A stretch of 64,000 nt of DNA from Alkalicoccus daliensis (GCF_900103955.1 NZ_FNIL01000004.1:244000-307999), one strand, 5' to 3'. Counted from the stretch's first letter, positions 18,604 through 31,309 are shown. The notes: a model not told the origin generated them from the sequence alone. A program made the numbers and translations.

Positions 18604-18700
18604 TTGTTATTTCCCTCCTAAATCTGAACTATCTCCAAAATCATAACTGTCGTTGATCAATTCCTTGCCCGGGGCTAGTGGGCATAAGAATACCGTTAAT
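18604..18700 (-). ncRNA. L13 leader (autoregulatory 5' UTR of rplM)
   Basis: The transcript from the promoter at 18702-18730 has a leader of about 95 bases with complementary G/C-rich segments (GCCC...GGGC around 18666-18682) before the GGAGG site of rplM. Firmicutes carry a conserved L13 leader at this position. Assignment rests on position and structure; a covariance search was not possible. Confidence 0.6.
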
Positions 18701-18701
18701 C

Positions 18702-18730
18702 ATCATATAATATCTGAGCGCCCATGTCAA
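18702..18730 (-). promoter_or_regulatory. SigA-type promoter of rplM-rpsI
   Basis: TTGACA (18725-18730), a 17-base spacer and TATGAT (18702-18707) on the minus strand, about 100 bases before the rplM start. Confidence 0.85.
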
Positions 18731-18761
18731 CACGAAAAAACACTAGGTCGAGTTGTTTTTG

Positions 18762-19556
18762 TTATTTATTTTTTCTTCGTCCTGCCGTCTCCGTTAAATG
18801 CTGCTCCAGCAAGGCTTTTTCGTAAAATACCTGAGAAAGGTACAATCCGTGCCCCGGGGCTGTTTTGCTCGCTTTCGTGCGGTCCTCGGCAGCAATCAGT
18901 GCAGGTATGTCCTCCGGGTTCCGCTCCCCGAAACCGCAGTCAAGCAGCGTGCCGGTCATGACGCGGACCATCTGATATAAAAACCCGCTTCCGATAAACC
19001 GCAGGGTCCATTCTTTCTCTTCTTTCCATACGTCAATCGCATACATCGTACGGACTTTATCCACGACGTCCGTTTTCGGGGAGGAAAGACTCGCAAAGTT
19101 ATGCGTGCCGAGCATATAATCTGCCGCCTGCTGCATCAGCTGCTGATCCGGCACCTGCCGCAGCTGGTACCTAAAGTGGCGCGCAAAAATATCATGCTCC
19201 GCTCCTGCGGTGAACTTATACAAGTATTCTTTTCCCACGGCATCATAGCGGGCATGAAAATTGTCCGCGACTATTTCCGCATCATGCACGTAAATATCCT
19301 CCGGCAGCAGGCTGTTCAGTGCTCTTGCCCAGCGGGATTCCGGAATGGCAAGCGGTGTGTCAAAATGCACCGGCTGTCTCCGCCCGTGTACGCCCGCATC
19401 TGTTCGCCCGGAAGAAGTTGAAGGCCAGGAAGGGGCTTTATGAATTTTTGCCAGTGCGCGCTCCACCTCGCCCTGTACAGAGCGGGCATTCGGCTGCTTC
19501 TGGTATCCTTTGAAGCCGCTCCCGTCATACGAGATGCGGAGTAAGATTCGAGTCAT
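18762..19556 (-). CDS. truA: tRNA pseudouridine(38-40) synthase TruA
   Basis: 264 residues. Makes pseudouridine at positions 38-40 of tRNA anticodon arms. The catalytic aspartate is in SSGRTDAGVHG near residue 50-58, with RISYDGSGFKGYQKQ at the start. It lies 11 bases after ecfT, as in B. subtilis. Length is normal for the family. Confidence 0.96.
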   Translation of the reverse strand: MTRILLRISYDGSGFKGYQKQPNARSVQGEVERALAKIHKAPSWPSTSSGRTDAGVHGRRQPVHFDTPLAIPESRWARALNSLLPEDIYVHDAEIVADNFHARYDAVGKEYLYKFTAGAEHDIFARHFRYQLRQVPDQQLMQQAADYMLGTHNFASLSSPKTDVVDKVRTMYAIDVWKEEKEWTLRFIGSGFLYQMVRVMTGTLLDCGFGERNPEDIPALIAAEDRTKASKTAPGHGLYLSQVFYEKALLEQHLTETAGRRKNK

Positions 19557-19567
19557 CCGTCTGCTCC

Positions 19568-20368
19568 TTAACTAATTCTTGTAATAATACTGAAAACACC
19601 AAACAGCAGAAGAAAGCTCACTATCATGGTGTCCCGCGTTCGCCAGGAAAGCTGGCGGAATTTCGTCCGGCCTTCTCCCCCGGCGTATCCCCGTGCTTCC
19701 ATTGCGATCGCCAGGTCCTCGGCACGCTTAAACGAGGAAACAAACAGCGGAATCAAGACGGGAATCAGGGCGTTCACCCGTTTCCAGAGAGACCCCTGCG
19801 AAAAAGAAGCGCCGCGTGCTGTCTGCGCTTTGACGATCTTCTGTGTTTCCTCCAGCAGGGTCGGGATAAAGCGGAGTGCAATCGACATCATTAACGCAAG
19901 TTCGTGTGTCGGCACCTTCACCCGCTTCAGCGGCTTCATCAGCCGTTCCATACCGTCCGTCAGATCGACCGGAGTCGTGGTAAGCGTGAGCATCGTAGCC
20001 AGAATAATCAGCAGAAACAAGCGAAGCGCAATTAACCCGCCTTCAATCAGACCCCCGCTGTAAATCGTAATCCAGCCAAGATCGAGCAGTACCATGCCTT
20101 CCTGCGTCATAAATAAATGCAGCGTAAAGGTGAGGACCACGATAATTAAAATAATCCGGATCCCTTTCCAGAAAAACTTAAAAGGAATACCTGCCGTCAA
20201 AAAGGCAGCTGCGGTTAACAGGACGGCAGAGGAAAGCACAAAAGGATCCCGGGAGATAAAAATGAAAATCATAAATAAAAAGATTGTAATCAGCTTCGAG
20301 CGCGGGTCAAGAGAGTGCACAAACGAACGGCCGGGCACATACTGACCGATAATTACATTCTTAAGCAT
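19568..20368 (-). CDS. ecfT: Energy-coupling factor transporter transmembrane protein EcfT
   Basis: 266 residues with several membrane segments, plus the two cytoplasmic Ala-Arg-Gly coupling helices seen here as AQTARGASF and AMEARGYAG. EcfT joins the two ATPases to exchangeable vitamin- or metal-binding S components. It overlaps ecfA2 by 8 bases, indicating tight translational coupling. No S component is encoded in the window, as expected for a group II shared module. Confidence 0.95.
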   Translation of the reverse strand: MLKNVIIGQYVPGRSFVHSLDPRSKLITIFLFMIFIFISRDPFVLSSAVLLTAAAFLTAGIPFKFFWKGIRIILIIVVLTFTLHLFMTQEGMVLLDLGWITIYSGGLIEGGLIALRLFLLIILATMLTLTTTPVDLTDGMERLMKPLKRVKVPTHELALMMSIALRFIPTLLEETQKIVKAQTARGASFSQGSLWKRVNALIPVLIPLFVSSFKRAEDLAIAMEARGYAGGEGRTKFRQLSWRTRDTMIVSFLLLFGVFSIITRIS

Positions 20369-21236
20369 CCGCGTCCCCCTCTCTCAGAAAGCGCAGAAGC
20401 CTCTCTAAGGCCGCTTCGTCTGAGAAGGCATTCAGATCCAATGGCTTCCCGCTCGCATCCTCCAGGCGCTTCAGGAGCCTTGCATGCTCCGGCATTGCCA
20501 GCTGGTACTTTTTCAAGAGGGATTCATCTGTAAAGAGCGCTGATGCTTTTTCTGCAAGCTGCTTTTCTCCCTGTTCCATAATGACCACATTTTCTGCAAA
20601 GCGTGCGACCTGATTCATGTCGTGGGAAATAAGAACAATCGTGCGCGCTTCTTTTTCCCGGTACCAGTCATAAAACAGCTGCATAATTTCCTGCTGGCCT
20701 TCCGGATCGAGCCCCGCTGTCGGTTCATCCAGGAGCAGCAGCTGCGGTTCCATGGCAAGGACCCCTGCAATCGCAGTGCGCCGCATCTGGCCGCCGCTCA
20801 GCTCAAACGGAGAACGGTCATGCAGTTCTGCGGGCATGCCGGTTCTGAGCAGCGCCTCCCTGGCAACTGTCTCTGCTTCCGCTTTCGTCTTCCCATGATT
20901 CAATGGACCGAACATCACATCTTTTAAAATGGTTTCCTCAAACAGCTGGGATTCCGGAAATTGAAATACTACACCTGCATGACGACGTAACTCATGCAGA
21001 TCCCGCTGCTTTGTTTCCGGAGTGATCTCCCACTCCCCTACTGATACTTTGCCGCTCGTAGGCTTTTCCAGCCCGTTAAAGAGCTGCATTAATGTCGATT
21101 TCCCGGAGCCGGTGTGCCCGACAATTGCGTGATAAACGCCTGCTTCCAACGTGAGGGAAACATTGCGGAGCGCTGTAGTTTCAAAAGGGGTGTCTTTCAT
21201 ATACGTAAAAGAAACGTTCTCTACTTCCACTCGCAT
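20361..21236 (-). CDS. ecfA2: Energy-coupling factor transporter ATPase EcfA2
   Basis: 291 residues. Walker A is GHTGSGKST, Q-loop FQFPESQLF, signature LSGGQMRR and Walker B LLLLDEPTAGLDPEG. The FPESQLF Q-loop is characteristic of EcfA2 (EcfA'). It pairs with EcfA1 to power uptake of vitamins and metals. It overlaps both flanking genes, as in the conserved ecfA1-ecfA2-ecfT-truA block. Confidence 0.95.
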   Translation of the reverse strand: MRVEVENVSFTYMKDTPFETTALRNVSLTLEAGVYHAIVGHTGSGKSTLMQLFNGLEKPTSGKVSVGEWEITPETKQRDLHELRRHAGVVFQFPESQLFEETILKDVMFGPLNHGKTKAEAETVAREALLRTGMPAELHDRSPFELSGGQMRRTAIAGVLAMEPQLLLLDEPTAGLDPEGQQEIMQLFYDWYREKEARTIVLISHDMNQVARFAENVVIMEQGEKQLAEKASALFTDESLLKKYQLAMPEHARLLKRLEDASGKPLDLNAFSDEAALERLLRFLREGDADA

Positions 21237-22045
21237 AATGCGTCCACCAGCTCTTGTTCTGACATAATATCCTGCGGGAGGCGGATTCCCTCTTCCCGGA
21301 GCATCCGGGAAAGCTTTACCGGAAGCGGCAGCGTAAGCTTTGCCTGGACGAGCACTTCCTGCTGCCGGAATATTTCCCGCGGCGTATCATCTGCGAGCAG
21401 CCTTCCTTCGTGCATCACAAGCATACGGTCTGCTTCTGACGCTTCCTCCACGTCATGCGTAATACTTACAATCGTAATGCCTTCCTCCCGACAGAGTGTG
21501 CGCATCATTTCCTGCACTTCCTGCCTGCCGACAGGATCCAGCATCGACGTCGCTTCATCCAGAATGATTACTTCCGGACGAAGCGCTGTAATCCCCGCCA
21601 GTGCCACCCGCTGCTTCTGCCCGCCGGACAGCCGGTGCGGCTCACGATCTTCCAGCCCATCCAGCTTCATGCGGTGGATACTCTCTTTAACGCGCTCCTG
21701 CATCTCTTTAAAAGGAATGCCGGCATTTTCCAGCCCAAATGCAACATCATCTGCCACGGTCGGCGCAACAAGCTGATTATCCGGCTGCTGAAACACCATG
21801 CCGGCCCTGCGGCGGAGATCCATAATTGTTTCTTTATCCTTCGTGTTCCTCCCGCAGGTAATAACTTCCCCCGACTTCGGCATAAGAAGTCCATTTAAAC
21901 ATTTGGCAAGCGTCGACTTCCCGGATCCATTATGGCCGGCAATCGCCACCCATTCCCCCTGCTTCACACGAAAGTTGATGTCCTGGAGAACGAGCTGTTC
22001 CGCTGTATAGGAAAAAGAGAGATCTTCCACAATAATAGGATCCAT
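21221..22045 (-). CDS. ecfA1: Energy-coupling factor transporter ATPase EcfA1
   Basis: 274 residues from the ATG that gives MDPIIVEDLSFSY and has an AAAGGCGG ribosome-binding site; an in-frame start 11 codons further upstream is less likely. Walker A GHNGSGKST, Q-loop VFQQPDNQLV (the EcfA1 type), signature LSGGQKQR and Walker B VIILDEATSMLDP are present. It overlaps ecfA2 by 16 bases. The gap to rplQ is about 380 bases and contains a dispersed repeat. Confidence 0.95.
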   Translation of the reverse strand: MDPIIVEDLSFSYTAEQLVLQDINFRVKQGEWVAIAGHNGSGKSTLAKCLNGLLMPKSGEVITCGRNTKDKETIMDLRRRAGMVFQQPDNQLVAPTVADDVAFGLENAGIPFKEMQERVKESIHRMKLDGLEDREPHRLSGGQKQRVALAGITALRPEVIILDEATSMLDPVGRQEVQEMMRTLCREEGITIVSITHDVEEASEADRMLVMHEGRLLADDTPREIFRQQEVLVQAKLTLPLPVKLSRMLREEGIRLPQDIMSEQELVDALCEWK

Positions 22046-22186
22046 AACCGCGCCGCCTTTGTAAGAGAATAGTATCATTTACTGTTGAAGAAGAGACTTC
22101 CCACTTCAACCAAAGAAGTTCCTACAGTATTTATTCGTTCTTTATCTTTTTTTACCAAAGAAAACTTGTTTGTAGATTTTCTACCA

Positions 22187-22326
22187 GCCGGCAGAGCGAC
22201 GGGATGCGACTCCCGGAGGATCAGCGCAGTCTGAGAATCCATTTTGCCAAAGCGGAGCGACGGCAAAATTAGTCGAAGACAAGCCCTCGGGAAAGCGTCA
22301 TCCCAGGAGCGCCGACGGCGGTCATA
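22187..22326 (+). repeat. Dispersed intergenic repeat, copy 1
   Basis: About 140 bases that recur at 53791-53930 in the same orientation, sharing long identical runs such as GGGATGCGACTCCCGGAGG, AATCCATTTTGCC and AAGCCCTCGGGAAAGCGTCA. A more diverged inverted copy lies at 53138-53266. It sits in the rplQ-ecfA1 gap, contains GC-rich complementary segments able to fold, and has no coding sense I can detect. Confidence 0.85.
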
Positions 22327-22365
22327 AAGTTCATTCCTTTAAAGAAAACATGTTTTTGCGTACAA

Positions 22366-22416
22366 AAAAAGGGCGCCGCGCAATCACTGTCTCCAGCATT
22401 GGCATCCCGCCCTTCT
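22366..22416 (-). terminator. Probable terminator after rplQ
   Basis: On the minus strand AAGGGCG and CGCCCTT pair across a loop of about 30 bases and are followed by a run of seven Ts. The long loop makes it weaker than the other terminators here. Confidence 0.6.
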
Positions 22417-22423
22417 GCATTAC

Positions 22424-22786
22424 TTATACTAGCTCAATGATAGCCATTTCAGCACCATCGCCGCGGCGAGGTCCAAGCTTCATTATACGAGTGTAACCAC
22501 CCTGACGATCTTCATAGCGCGTTGCAACTTCGTCAAAAAGCTTCTGAACTGCATCTTGACCAGTCTCCTCGTTTGCTACTTCCTTACGTACGAAGGCAGC
22601 AGCCTGACGACGAGCATGAAGGTCTCCACGCTTACCGAGAGTGATCATCTTTTCAACCTGAGAGCGAACTTCTTTCGCTTTCGGCTCTGTTGTCTGGATG
22701 CGCTCATTGATGATTAGATCTGTAGTCAAATCGCGAAGAAGTGCTTTACGGGCACTGCTGTCACGACCTAATTTTCTGTATCCCAT
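22424..22786 (-). CDS. rplQ: 50S ribosomal protein L17
   Basis: 120 residues, starting [20 protein letters not shown], the L17 signature. It is located near the peptide exit tunnel of the large subunit. It is the last ribosomal gene of the alpha-operon block, 57 bases after rpoA, with a GGAGG site before the ATG. Confidence 0.98.
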   Translation of the reverse strand: MGYRKLGRDSSARKALLRDLTTDLIINERIQTTEPKAKEVRSQVEKMITLGKRGDLHARRQAAAFVRKEVANEETGQDAVQKLFDEVATRYEDRQGGYTRIMKLGPRRGDGAEMAIIELV

Positions 22787-22843
22787 GGGTCATTTCCCTC
22801 CTTCACATATAACAATGCATTCCGTGCAGAAGCACGGTAACGC

Positions 22844-23788
22844 TTAGTCTTCCTGACGCAGGCCGAGACTTAACTCGTGCAGCTTCTCCTGAACTTCCTC
22901 AAGGGATTTACGTCCAAGGTTGCGCACTTTCATCATGTCATCTTCAGACTTCTGCGTTAATTCCTGTACTGTGTTGATTCCTGCACGCTTTAAACAGTTG
23001 TAGGAGCGCACGGAAAGGTCCAGTTCCTCGATCGTCATCTCGAGTACCTTTTCCTTTTGATCCTCTTCCTTTTCAACCATGATCTCGGCATTCTGCGCCT
23101 GATCAGTTAATCCAACGAAGATATTTAAGTGCTCTGTTAAGATTTTTGCTCCAAGTGATACTGCTTCTTCCGGACGGATACTTCCATCTGTCCAAACGTC
23201 GAGTGTCAGCTTGTCGTAGTTCGTTACCTGCCCTACGCGCGTGTTTTCTACCTGGTAGTTTGCCCGTACGACCGGAGTGAAGATAGAATCTACAGGAATA
23301 ACTCCGATAGGAAGATCTCCTGCATTATTACCTTCTGCCAGTACGTATCCGCGGCCACGCTTTGCTGATACTTTCATTTGGAACTGGGCACCTTTGGAAA
23401 GAGTTGCGATATGAAGCTCTGGATTCAGAATTTCTACGTCACTGTCATGCGTAAAGTCCGCTGCAGTCACAGTTCCTTCTCCGTTTGCTTCAATCTCGAT
23501 TGTCTTCTCTTCATCAGAGTAAATCTTCAGGGCCAGCTTTTTCAGATGAAGGATAATGGTTGTTACGTCTTCAACCACGCCTTCGATTGTAGAGAATTCA
23601 TGCAGGACTCCGTTAAACTGCACGGAAGTAACTGCTGCTCCGGGAAGTGAAGAAAGCATAATACGGCGCAGGGAATTCCCAAGCGTAGTTCCGTATCCGC
23701 GTTCCAGAGGCTCTACAACGAATTTTCCGTACGTATGATCGTCACTTAATTCGACTGTTTCAATTTTCGGCTTTTCTATCTCGATCAT
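22844..23788 (-). CDS. rpoA: DNA-directed RNA polymerase subunit alpha
   Basis: 314 residues. The N-terminal domain (1 to about 230, with [20 protein letters not shown]) dimerises and nucleates core polymerase assembly. A short acidic linker leads to the C-terminal domain (about 245-310, [17 protein letters not shown]) that binds UP elements and activators. The position between rpsK and rplQ is universal in Bacilli. Confidence 0.98.
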   Translation of the reverse strand: MIEIEKPKIETVELSDDHTYGKFVVEPLERGYGTTLGNSLRRIMLSSLPGAAVTSVQFNGVLHEFSTIEGVVEDVTTIILHLKKLALKIYSDEEKTIEIEANGEGTVTAADFTHDSDVEILNPELHIATLSKGAQFQMKVSAKRGRGYVLAEGNNAGDLPIGVIPVDSIFTPVVRANYQVENTRVGQVTNYDKLTLDVWTDGSIRPEEAVSLGAKILTEHLNIFVGLTDQAQNAEIMVEKEEDQKEKVLEMTIEELDLSVRSYNCLKRAGINTVQELTQKSEDDMMKVRNLGRKSLEEVQEKLHELSLGLRQED

Positions 23789-23816
23789 TCAACAAACCCT
23801 CCTTCAAAACGTCGAA

Positions 23817-23845
23817 ACCCCGGTTGTGAGTGACCACAACCGGAA
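23817..23845 (-). other. Palindromic hairpin between rpsK and rpoA
   Basis: A 9-bp perfect inverted repeat CCGGTTGTG / CACAACCGG with a 6-base loop lies 30-55 bases before the rpoA start. No T-run follows on the minus strand, so it is not an ordinary terminator; mRNA processing or translational control of rpoA are possibilities. Confidence 0.6.
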
Positions 23846-23945
23846 TCCCTCACTGGGCACACCTTGACCTGTTACGAAACGACAGTCCCGTTCCTTGGAA
23901 CGAGACAGCTTGCTTCTCGTCAGACAGGAAAACCTGCCAAGTTTA

Positions 23946-24338
23946 TTATACGCGACGACGTTTTGGTGGACGGCAGCCGTTGTGTGGAACCGGCGTTACG
24001 TCACGGATCATGCTCACTTCAAGGCCAGTAGCCTGAAGGGAACGGATCGCTGCTTCACGTCCTGCACCAGGACCTTTTACAGATACTTCAACATCCTTCA
24101 TGCCGTGTTCCATTGCAGATTTTGCAGCTGCTTCTGCAGCAGTCTGCGCTGCGAATGGGGTAGACTTACGGGAACCTTTGAATCCAAGGTTACCAGCACT
24201 TGCCCATGCAATTGCATTTCCTTGAGGGTCGGTGATCGTTACGATCGTGTTATTGAACGTAGAACGAATGTGTGCAATACCGGACTCAATATTTTTACGT
24301 TGACGGCGCTTAGCGCGAGTCGTTTTTGGTTTAGCCAT
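23946..24338 (-). CDS. rpsK: 30S ribosomal protein S11
   Basis: 130 residues, the normal length. S11 blocks visible are [10 protein letters not shown]-type ([16 protein letters not shown]) and the C-terminal [18 protein letters not shown]. It lines the mRNA exit platform of the small subunit. It lies 18 bases after rpsM. Confidence 0.98.
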   Translation of the reverse strand: MAKPKTTRAKRRQRKNIESGIAHIRSTFNNTIVTITDPQGNAIAWASAGNLGFKGSRKSTPFAAQTAAEAAAKSAMEHGMKDVEVSVKGPGAGREAAIRSLQATGLEVSMIRDVTPVPHNGCRPPKRRRV

Positions 24339-24356
24339 TGTTTACCGAAGCCTCCT

Positions 24357-24722
24357 TTACTTTTTCTTGTTTGCTACTGTACGACGAGCACCTTTTCGTG
24401 TTCGTGCGTTGTTTTTCGTTTTCTGACCGCGGACTGGTAAGCCTCGGCGATGACGGATACCACGGTAGGAACCGATCTCGATCAGACGCTTGATGTTAAG
24501 AGATACTTCACGACGAAGATCCCCTTCTACTTTTACTCCTTCAATCACGGAACGGATTTTACCTAGTTCGTCCTCTGTAAGATCACGAACGCGTGTATCT
24601 TCGGAAACGTCAGCTTCTTTCAGGATTTCCGCTGCGCGGGATTTCCCTACTCCGAAGATATAAGTTAAAGAGACGACGACTCGCTTATCGCGAGGAATGT
24701 CGACACCTGCAACACGTGCCAT
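24357..24722 (-). CDS. rpsM: 30S ribosomal protein S13
   Basis: 121 residues. Begins [20 protein letters not shown] and has the basic C-terminus [18 protein letters not shown], which contacts P-site tRNA and bridges to the large subunit. It lies 19 bases after rpmJ. Confidence 0.98.
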   Translation of the reverse strand: MARVAGVDIPRDKRVVVSLTYIFGVGKSRAAEILKEADVSEDTRVRDLTEDELGKIRSVIEGVKVEGDLRREVSLNIKRLIEIGSYRGIRHRRGLPVRGQKTKNNARTRKGARRTVANKKK

Positions 24723-24741
24723 ACTTTACACCTCCTATAAA

Positions 24742-24888
<147 letters not shown>

Positions 24889-24905
24889 TTACTTACATCG
24901 ATGAT

Positions 24906-25124
24906 TTATTTATAGCGATACGTAATACGACCGCGAGTCAGATCATACGGAGATAATTCGACTGTGACCTTGTCTCCCGGAAGAATACGAATATAGTGCA
25001 TACGAATTTTACCGGAAACGTGCGCAAGTACTTTGTGCCCGTTATCCAGCTCGACACGGAACATCGCGTTTGGAAGCGGCTCTATGACCGTGCCTTCTAC
25101 TTCGATTACATCTTCTTTGGCCAT
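24906..25124 (-). CDS. infA: Translation initiation factor IF-1
   Basis: 72 residues, a single OB-fold ([40 protein letters not shown]). It occupies the ribosomal A site during initiation. Length and sequence are typical. It starts 4 bases after the upstream KOW gene. Confidence 0.98.
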   Translation of the reverse strand: MAKEDVIEVEGTVIEPLPNAMFRVELDNGHKVLAHVSGKIRMHYIRILPGDKVTVELSPYDLTRGRITYRYK

Positions 25125-25128
25125 GAAT

Positions 25129-25431
25129 TTACTCTCCTTCCTTCAGTAAATTATCGTTGATATATGATGAAATTGCAAAGCGCAATTTAGCATTGGTTAC
25201 ACGACCTGTTTCAACTATACTGTTCTTCACTTCTGAAACTACAATATAACTGCGTTCCAGATGCTGCAGATTCTTTCTCTTCGGCCGGTCAACTTTGCGC
25301 TTATCGCCATCGGCAATATACACAAACCGGTCATCCAGCACCTCGATAATGCAGGCATACTGATCTTTGTCTCTTCCACTTAGAATCCTCACAAGCTCTC
25401 CGGCCTGGGGAACCGAATCAGGATCTTTCAT
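25129..25431 (-). CDS. ybzG: KOW-domain RNA-binding protein (L14e-like, YbzG position)
   Basis: A 100-residue protein with an N-terminal KOW motif ([20 protein letters not shown]) and basic residues [10 protein letters not shown], as in eukaryotic L14e-type RNA-binding proteins. It occupies the place of B. subtilis ybzG between map and infA. The chosen ATG follows AAAGGTGG; an alternative ATG seven codons upstream overlaps the map stop codon. A role in ribosome function is likely from family and context, but not established. Confidence 0.85.
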   Translation of the reverse strand: MKDPDSVPQAGELVRILSGRDKDQYACIIEVLDDRFVYIADGDKRKVDRPKRKNLQHLERSYIVVSEVKNSIVETGRVTNAKLRFAISSYINDNLLKEGE

Positions 25432-25451
25432 TTGTTGACCACCTTTATCCA

Positions 25452-27937
<2,486 letters not shown>

Positions 27938-27938
<1 letters not shown>

Positions 27939-28378
27939 TATACTACTTCGGTAGACCCGCCAGCAGCCTCAATTGCGTCTTTCGCTGCAGCAGAAAACTT
28001 ACTTGCTTTTACTGTCAGCTTGCGCTCTAATGTTCCATTACCTAGAATTTTTATTCCGTCACGTTCGTTTTTTACAACGCCAGTCTCAATAAGAAGAGCT
28101 GAAGTGACTTCTGTTCCGTCCTCAAAACGGTTTAGTGTTTCCAGGTTCACGACCGCGTATTCTGTACGGTTCGGGTTCGTAAATCCGCGTTTTGGAAGAC
28201 GACGGAAGATAGGCATTTGACCACCTTCGAAACCAGGACGTACACCTCCGCCGGATCGCGCGTTTTGACCTTTGTGACCACGGCCGGCAGTTTTACCATT
28301 ACCAGACGCAACACCTCGGCCTTTACGCTTGCGGTCCTTGCGGGAACCTACAGCAGGCTTTAATTCGTGAAGTTGCAT
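27938..28378 (-). CDS. rplO: 50S ribosomal protein L15
   Basis: 146 residues. The glycine- and basic-rich N-terminal half ([20 protein letters not shown]) and the block [15 protein letters not shown] are typical. L15 is a late assembly protein binding 23S rRNA. The stop codon overlaps the ATG of the dead secY, the relic of the normal coupling. Confidence 0.98.
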
Positions 28379-28407
28379 GTTGACACCTCCTCAACGTTTA
28401 TTCTCTA

Positions 28408-28596
28408 TTATGCTTCGATCTCTTTAACTGTAACTAAGTGAGCTACTTTGTTTACCATTCCGCGCATTGCGTCGTTGTCCTCTTGAACAACTGTGCTGTG
28501 CATCTTGCCAAGACCCAGTGTCCTGACAGTTACACGCTGATCTTCCGGACGTCCGATCAGACTGCGGGTGAGGGTAATTTCTAATTTCTTTGCCAT
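28408..28596 (-). CDS. rpmD: 50S ribosomal protein L30
   Basis: 62 residues, starting [20 protein letters not shown], the short bacterial L30. It lies between rpsE (13 bases upstream) and rplO (29 bases downstream), as in the spc operon, with a GGAGG site. Confidence 0.98.
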   Translation of the reverse strand: MAKKLEITLTRSLIGRPEDQRVTVRTLGLGKMHSTVVQEDNDAMRGMVNKVAHLVTVKEIEA

Positions 28597-28609
28597 GCCA
28601 AATCCCTCC

Positions 28610-29107
28610 TTAACCTAGCAACTCTTCAACAGATTTGCCGCGTAGTTTCGCCACATCTTCCGGGCTTTTCAGACTTTCAAGACCCTGAATTGTCGCACGT
28701 ACCATGTTAATAGGGTTGTTTGAACCTAAAGATTTCGAAAGGATATCCTGTACACCAGCAAGTTCGAGTACCGCACGGACAGGTCCGCCGGCAATAACTC
28801 CCGTACCTTCAGATGCCGGCTTCAGAAGAACTGAACCTGCTCCGAATTCACCAGTAATCAAGTGAGGGATTGTAGTTCCCTGCATCGGTACTTTAATAAG
28901 GTTCTTTTTACCTTCTTCGATCGCTTTGCGAATTGCTTCAGGTACTTCAAGTGCTTTACCCATGCCAAATCCAACGTGACCGTTTTTATCGCCTACAACA
29001 ACAAGTGCTGCGAAGCGGAATCGGCGTCCACCTTTCACTACTTTCGCTACTCGGTTAACCGTTACAACTCTCTCTTCAATTTCAAGTTTGCTTGCATCGA
29101 TACGCAA
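28610..29107 (-). CDS. rpsE: 30S ribosomal protein S5
   Basis: 165 residues. N-terminal dsRNA-binding-like domain ([21 protein letters not shown], with [12 protein letters not shown]) and C-terminal domain ending [10 protein letters not shown]5 takes part in decoding accuracy and mRNA unwinding at entry. It lies 26 bases after rplR. Confidence 0.98.
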   Translation of the reverse strand: MRIDASKLEIEERVVTVNRVAKVVKGGRRFRFAALVVVGDKNGHVGFGMGKALEVPEAIRKAIEEGKKNLIKVPMQGTTIPHLITGEFGAGSVLLKPASEGTGVIAGGPVRAVLELAGVQDILSKSLGSNNPINMVRATIQGLESLKSPEDVAKLRGKSVEELLG

Positions 29108-29133
29108 TGTGTTTCCCTCCTTTATTCCGTAAA

Positions 29134-29496
29134 TTAAAACTTAAGACCAGCCTCGCGGGCTCCGTCTGCAAGTTCCTGGATTCGACCGTGATAGAGGTAA
29201 CCACCGCGATCAAATACGATTGTTTCTTTGCCTTCTTCAAGGGCACGCTTCGCCACAAGTTCGCCAACTTGACGAGCTGCTTCTTTGTTCCCGCCTTTTT
29301 CTACGTTAAGTTCTTTATCTAAGCTGGATGCACTTGTAATTGTAACGCCTGCAACGTCATCAATTAACTGTGCATAAATGTGCTTATTAGAACGGAATAC
29401 GTTCAAGCGAGGACGTTCCGCAGTACCTGTGATCGAACGACGAACGTGGGCATGTCTTTTCTTACGTACCGCGTTCTTAGCAGTCTTCGTGATCAT
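29134..29496 (-). CDS. rplR: 50S ribosomal protein L18
   Basis: 120 residues, binding 5S rRNA. Blocks [18 protein letters not shown] and the C-terminal [20 protein letters not shown] are diagnostic. The basic start [20 protein letters not shown] is typical of Bacilli. Confidence 0.98.
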   Translation of the reverse strand: MITKTAKNAVRKKRHAHVRRSITGTAERPRLNVFRSNKHIYAQLIDDVAGVTITSASSLDKELNVEKGGNKEAARQVGELVAKRALEEGKETIVFDRGGYLYHGRIQELADGAREAGLKF

Positions 29497-29530
29497 CGAA
29501 CGTCAGTCCTTTCTTTCCGTTATTCAGGGC

Positions 29531-30067
29531 TTACTTCCCTGTCTTACCTTCTTTACGACGAACATATTCGCCTTCGTAACGGATACCTTTACCTTTGTAA
29601 GGCTCAGGGATACGTACGGCACGGATGTTGGAAGCAAGTGCTCCCACGCGCTCTTTATCAATACCTTTAACAGTGATCTGTGTGTTTGAAGGAACTTCGA
29701 TTTCAAGTCCGTCTTCCGGTACAAATTCTACTGGGTGGGACAGGCCTACGTTCAGCACCATCTTGTTTCCAGTTTTCTGCGCACGGTAACCGACACCTAC
29801 CAGCTCAAGCTTCTTTTCATAACCTTTGGATACGCCTTCGATCATGTTGTTGATCAGGCTGCGAGTCGTTCCATGAAGAGAACGGTGCTCTTTGTGGTCA
29901 GATGGTCGGGATACTGTGATTGTATTCTCTTCCTGCTTAACGATCATATCGTGATGAAGTTCACGGGAAAGTTCGCCTTTAGGGCCTTTAACTGTAACCG
30001 TGTTTCCGTCAAGCTTGAAGTCAACTCCTGATGGAATTTCAATAGGTTTTAAACCAACTCGGGACAT
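29531..30067 (-). CDS. rplF: 50S ribosomal protein L6
   Basis: 178 residues from the ATG giving [15 protein letters not shown], preceded by GGAGGTG; an in-frame GTG three codons upstream lies too close to that site. Two related L6 domains are present, the second with the signature [20 protein letters not shown]. It sits near the factor-binding site of the large subunit. Confidence 0.97.
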   Translation of the reverse strand: MSRVGLKPIEIPSGVDFKLDGNTVTVKGPKGELSRELHHDMIVKQEENTITVSRPSDHKEHRSLHGTTRSLINNMIEGVSKGYEKKLELVGVGYRAQKTGNKMVLNVGLSHPVEFVPEDGLEIEVPSNTQITVKGIDKERVGALASNIRAVRIPEPYKGKGIRYEGEYVRRKEGKTGK

Positions 30068-30097
30068 ACGTGACACCTCCGTTCTATCGCTTAATAA

Positions 30098-30496
30098 TTA
30101 CCAAACGTACGCTAGTACTTCTCCGCCGACTTTCTGCTGTCGGGCTTCTTTATCTGTAATAACGCCACTTGAGGACGAAATGATTGCAATTCCAAGTCCT
30201 CCGAGTACGCGTGGCACTTCGTCGGATTTTGCGTATACACGCAGACCTGGCTTACTGATTTTCTTAAGGCCGGTGATAACTTTTTCGTTATTTGCACCGT
30301 ACTTAAGGAAAATACGAAGAACACCTTGCTTGCTGTCTTCGATTGCCTCGTAGTCGCGGATGAAACCTTCGCGCTTGAGGATGTCTGCGATTTCCTTTTT
30401 GATGTTTGAAGCGGGTAGCTCCAAGCTTGTATGACGTACTAGATTCGCATTACGAATGCGAGTCAGCATATCAGAAATAGGATCTGTCATGACCAT
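30098..30496 (-). CDS. rpsH: 30S ribosomal protein S8
   Basis: 132 residues. Starts [20 protein letters not shown] and ends GGEVLAYVW, both typical. S8 binds the central domain of 16S rRNA and is a regulator of the spc operon in E. coli. It lies 28 bases after rpsN. Confidence 0.98.
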   Translation of the reverse strand: MVMTDPISDMLTRIRNANLVRHTSLELPASNIKKEIADILKREGFIRDYEAIEDSKQGVLRIFLKYGANNEKVITGLKKISKPGLRVYAKSDEVPRVLGGLGIAIISSSSGVITDKEARQQKVGGEVLAYVW

Positions 30497-30524
30497 CGTA
30501 TTTACCTCCTTCCTTTAAACGGAA

Positions 30525-30710
30525 TTACCAGCTAGCTTTTTTAACGCCCGGAATTTGACCTTTGTGTGCAAGATCCCGGAAGCAGATACGGCAAAGTTTG
30601 AATTTGCGAAGAACACTATGCGGACGTCCGCAGTTTTCGCAGCGAGTGTACTCTTGTACAGCAAACTTCTTCGTACGCTTCTGTTTTGCGACCATTGATT
30701 TTTTCGCCAA
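30525..30710 (-). CDS. rpsN: 30S ribosomal protein S14, zinc-binding type (type Z)
   Basis: 61 residues with the zinc motif [20 protein letters not shown] (four Cys), so this is the C+ paralogue of the conserved operon. The C-terminus [11 protein letters not shown] is standard. It lies 29 bases after rplE. Confidence 0.98.
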   Translation of the reverse strand: MAKKSMVAKQKRTKKFAVQEYTRCENCGRPHSVLRKFKLCRICFRDLAHKGQIPGVKKASW

Positions 30711-30739
30711 GGTCTACACTCCTCTCTTCTTTCAGAGTA

Positions 30740-31279
30740 TTATTTCTGGAACGGCATGCCAAACTGTGTTAGCAGCTCGCGTGCTTCTTCATCTGTATTA
30801 GCAGTAGTAACAACAACAATATCCATTCCGCGGACCTTATCTACGTTATCGTAGTTGATCTCAGGGAAAATAAGCTGTTCTCTTACACCCAGCGTGTAGT
30901 TTCCTCGTCCGTCGAATGCTTTTTTAGAAACACCGCGGAAGTCACGTACTCGTGGTAAAGAAACAGAAACAAGCTTATCGAGGAAGTCGTACATGCGCTC
31001 ACCGCGGAGTGTAACTTTCGCTCCGATAGGCATACCTTCACGTACTTTAAATCCTGCAATAGATTTTTTCGCTTTCGTAATAAGTGGCTTTTGACCAGCA
31101 ATTACTGCAAGCTCTTCTACGGCTTTGTCCAGAACTTTTGAGTTCTGTACAGCATCGCCGACACCCATGTTAATTACGATCTTTTCGATCTGGGGTACTT
31201 CCATAACAGAAGAATAATTGAACTTCTCTTTAAGAGAAGGGGTAATTTCCTGATTGTATCTCTCTTTCAAACGATTCAT
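30740..31279 (-). CDS. rplE: 50S ribosomal protein L5
   Basis: 179 residues. Contacts 5S rRNA and P-site tRNA. Blocks [18 protein letters not shown] and [18 protein letters not shown] match the family. It lies 30 bases after rplX. Confidence 0.98.
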   Translation of the reverse strand: MNRLKERYNQEITPSLKEKFNYSSVMEVPQIEKIVINMGVGDAVQNSKVLDKAVEELAVIAGQKPLITKAKKSIAGFKVREGMPIGAKVTLRGERMYDFLDKLVSVSLPRVRDFRGVSKKAFDGRGNYTLGVREQLIFPEINYDNVDKVRGMDIVVVTTANTDEEARELLTQFGMPFQK

Positions 31280-31309
31280 TGAGTGTACCTCCTTTCACCA
31301 ACTGGCTTA

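Noticed and set aside
22075-22266. 63-codon frame upstream of ecfA1
   Set aside because: It lies mostly inside dispersed repeat copy 1 and has no ribosome-binding site.
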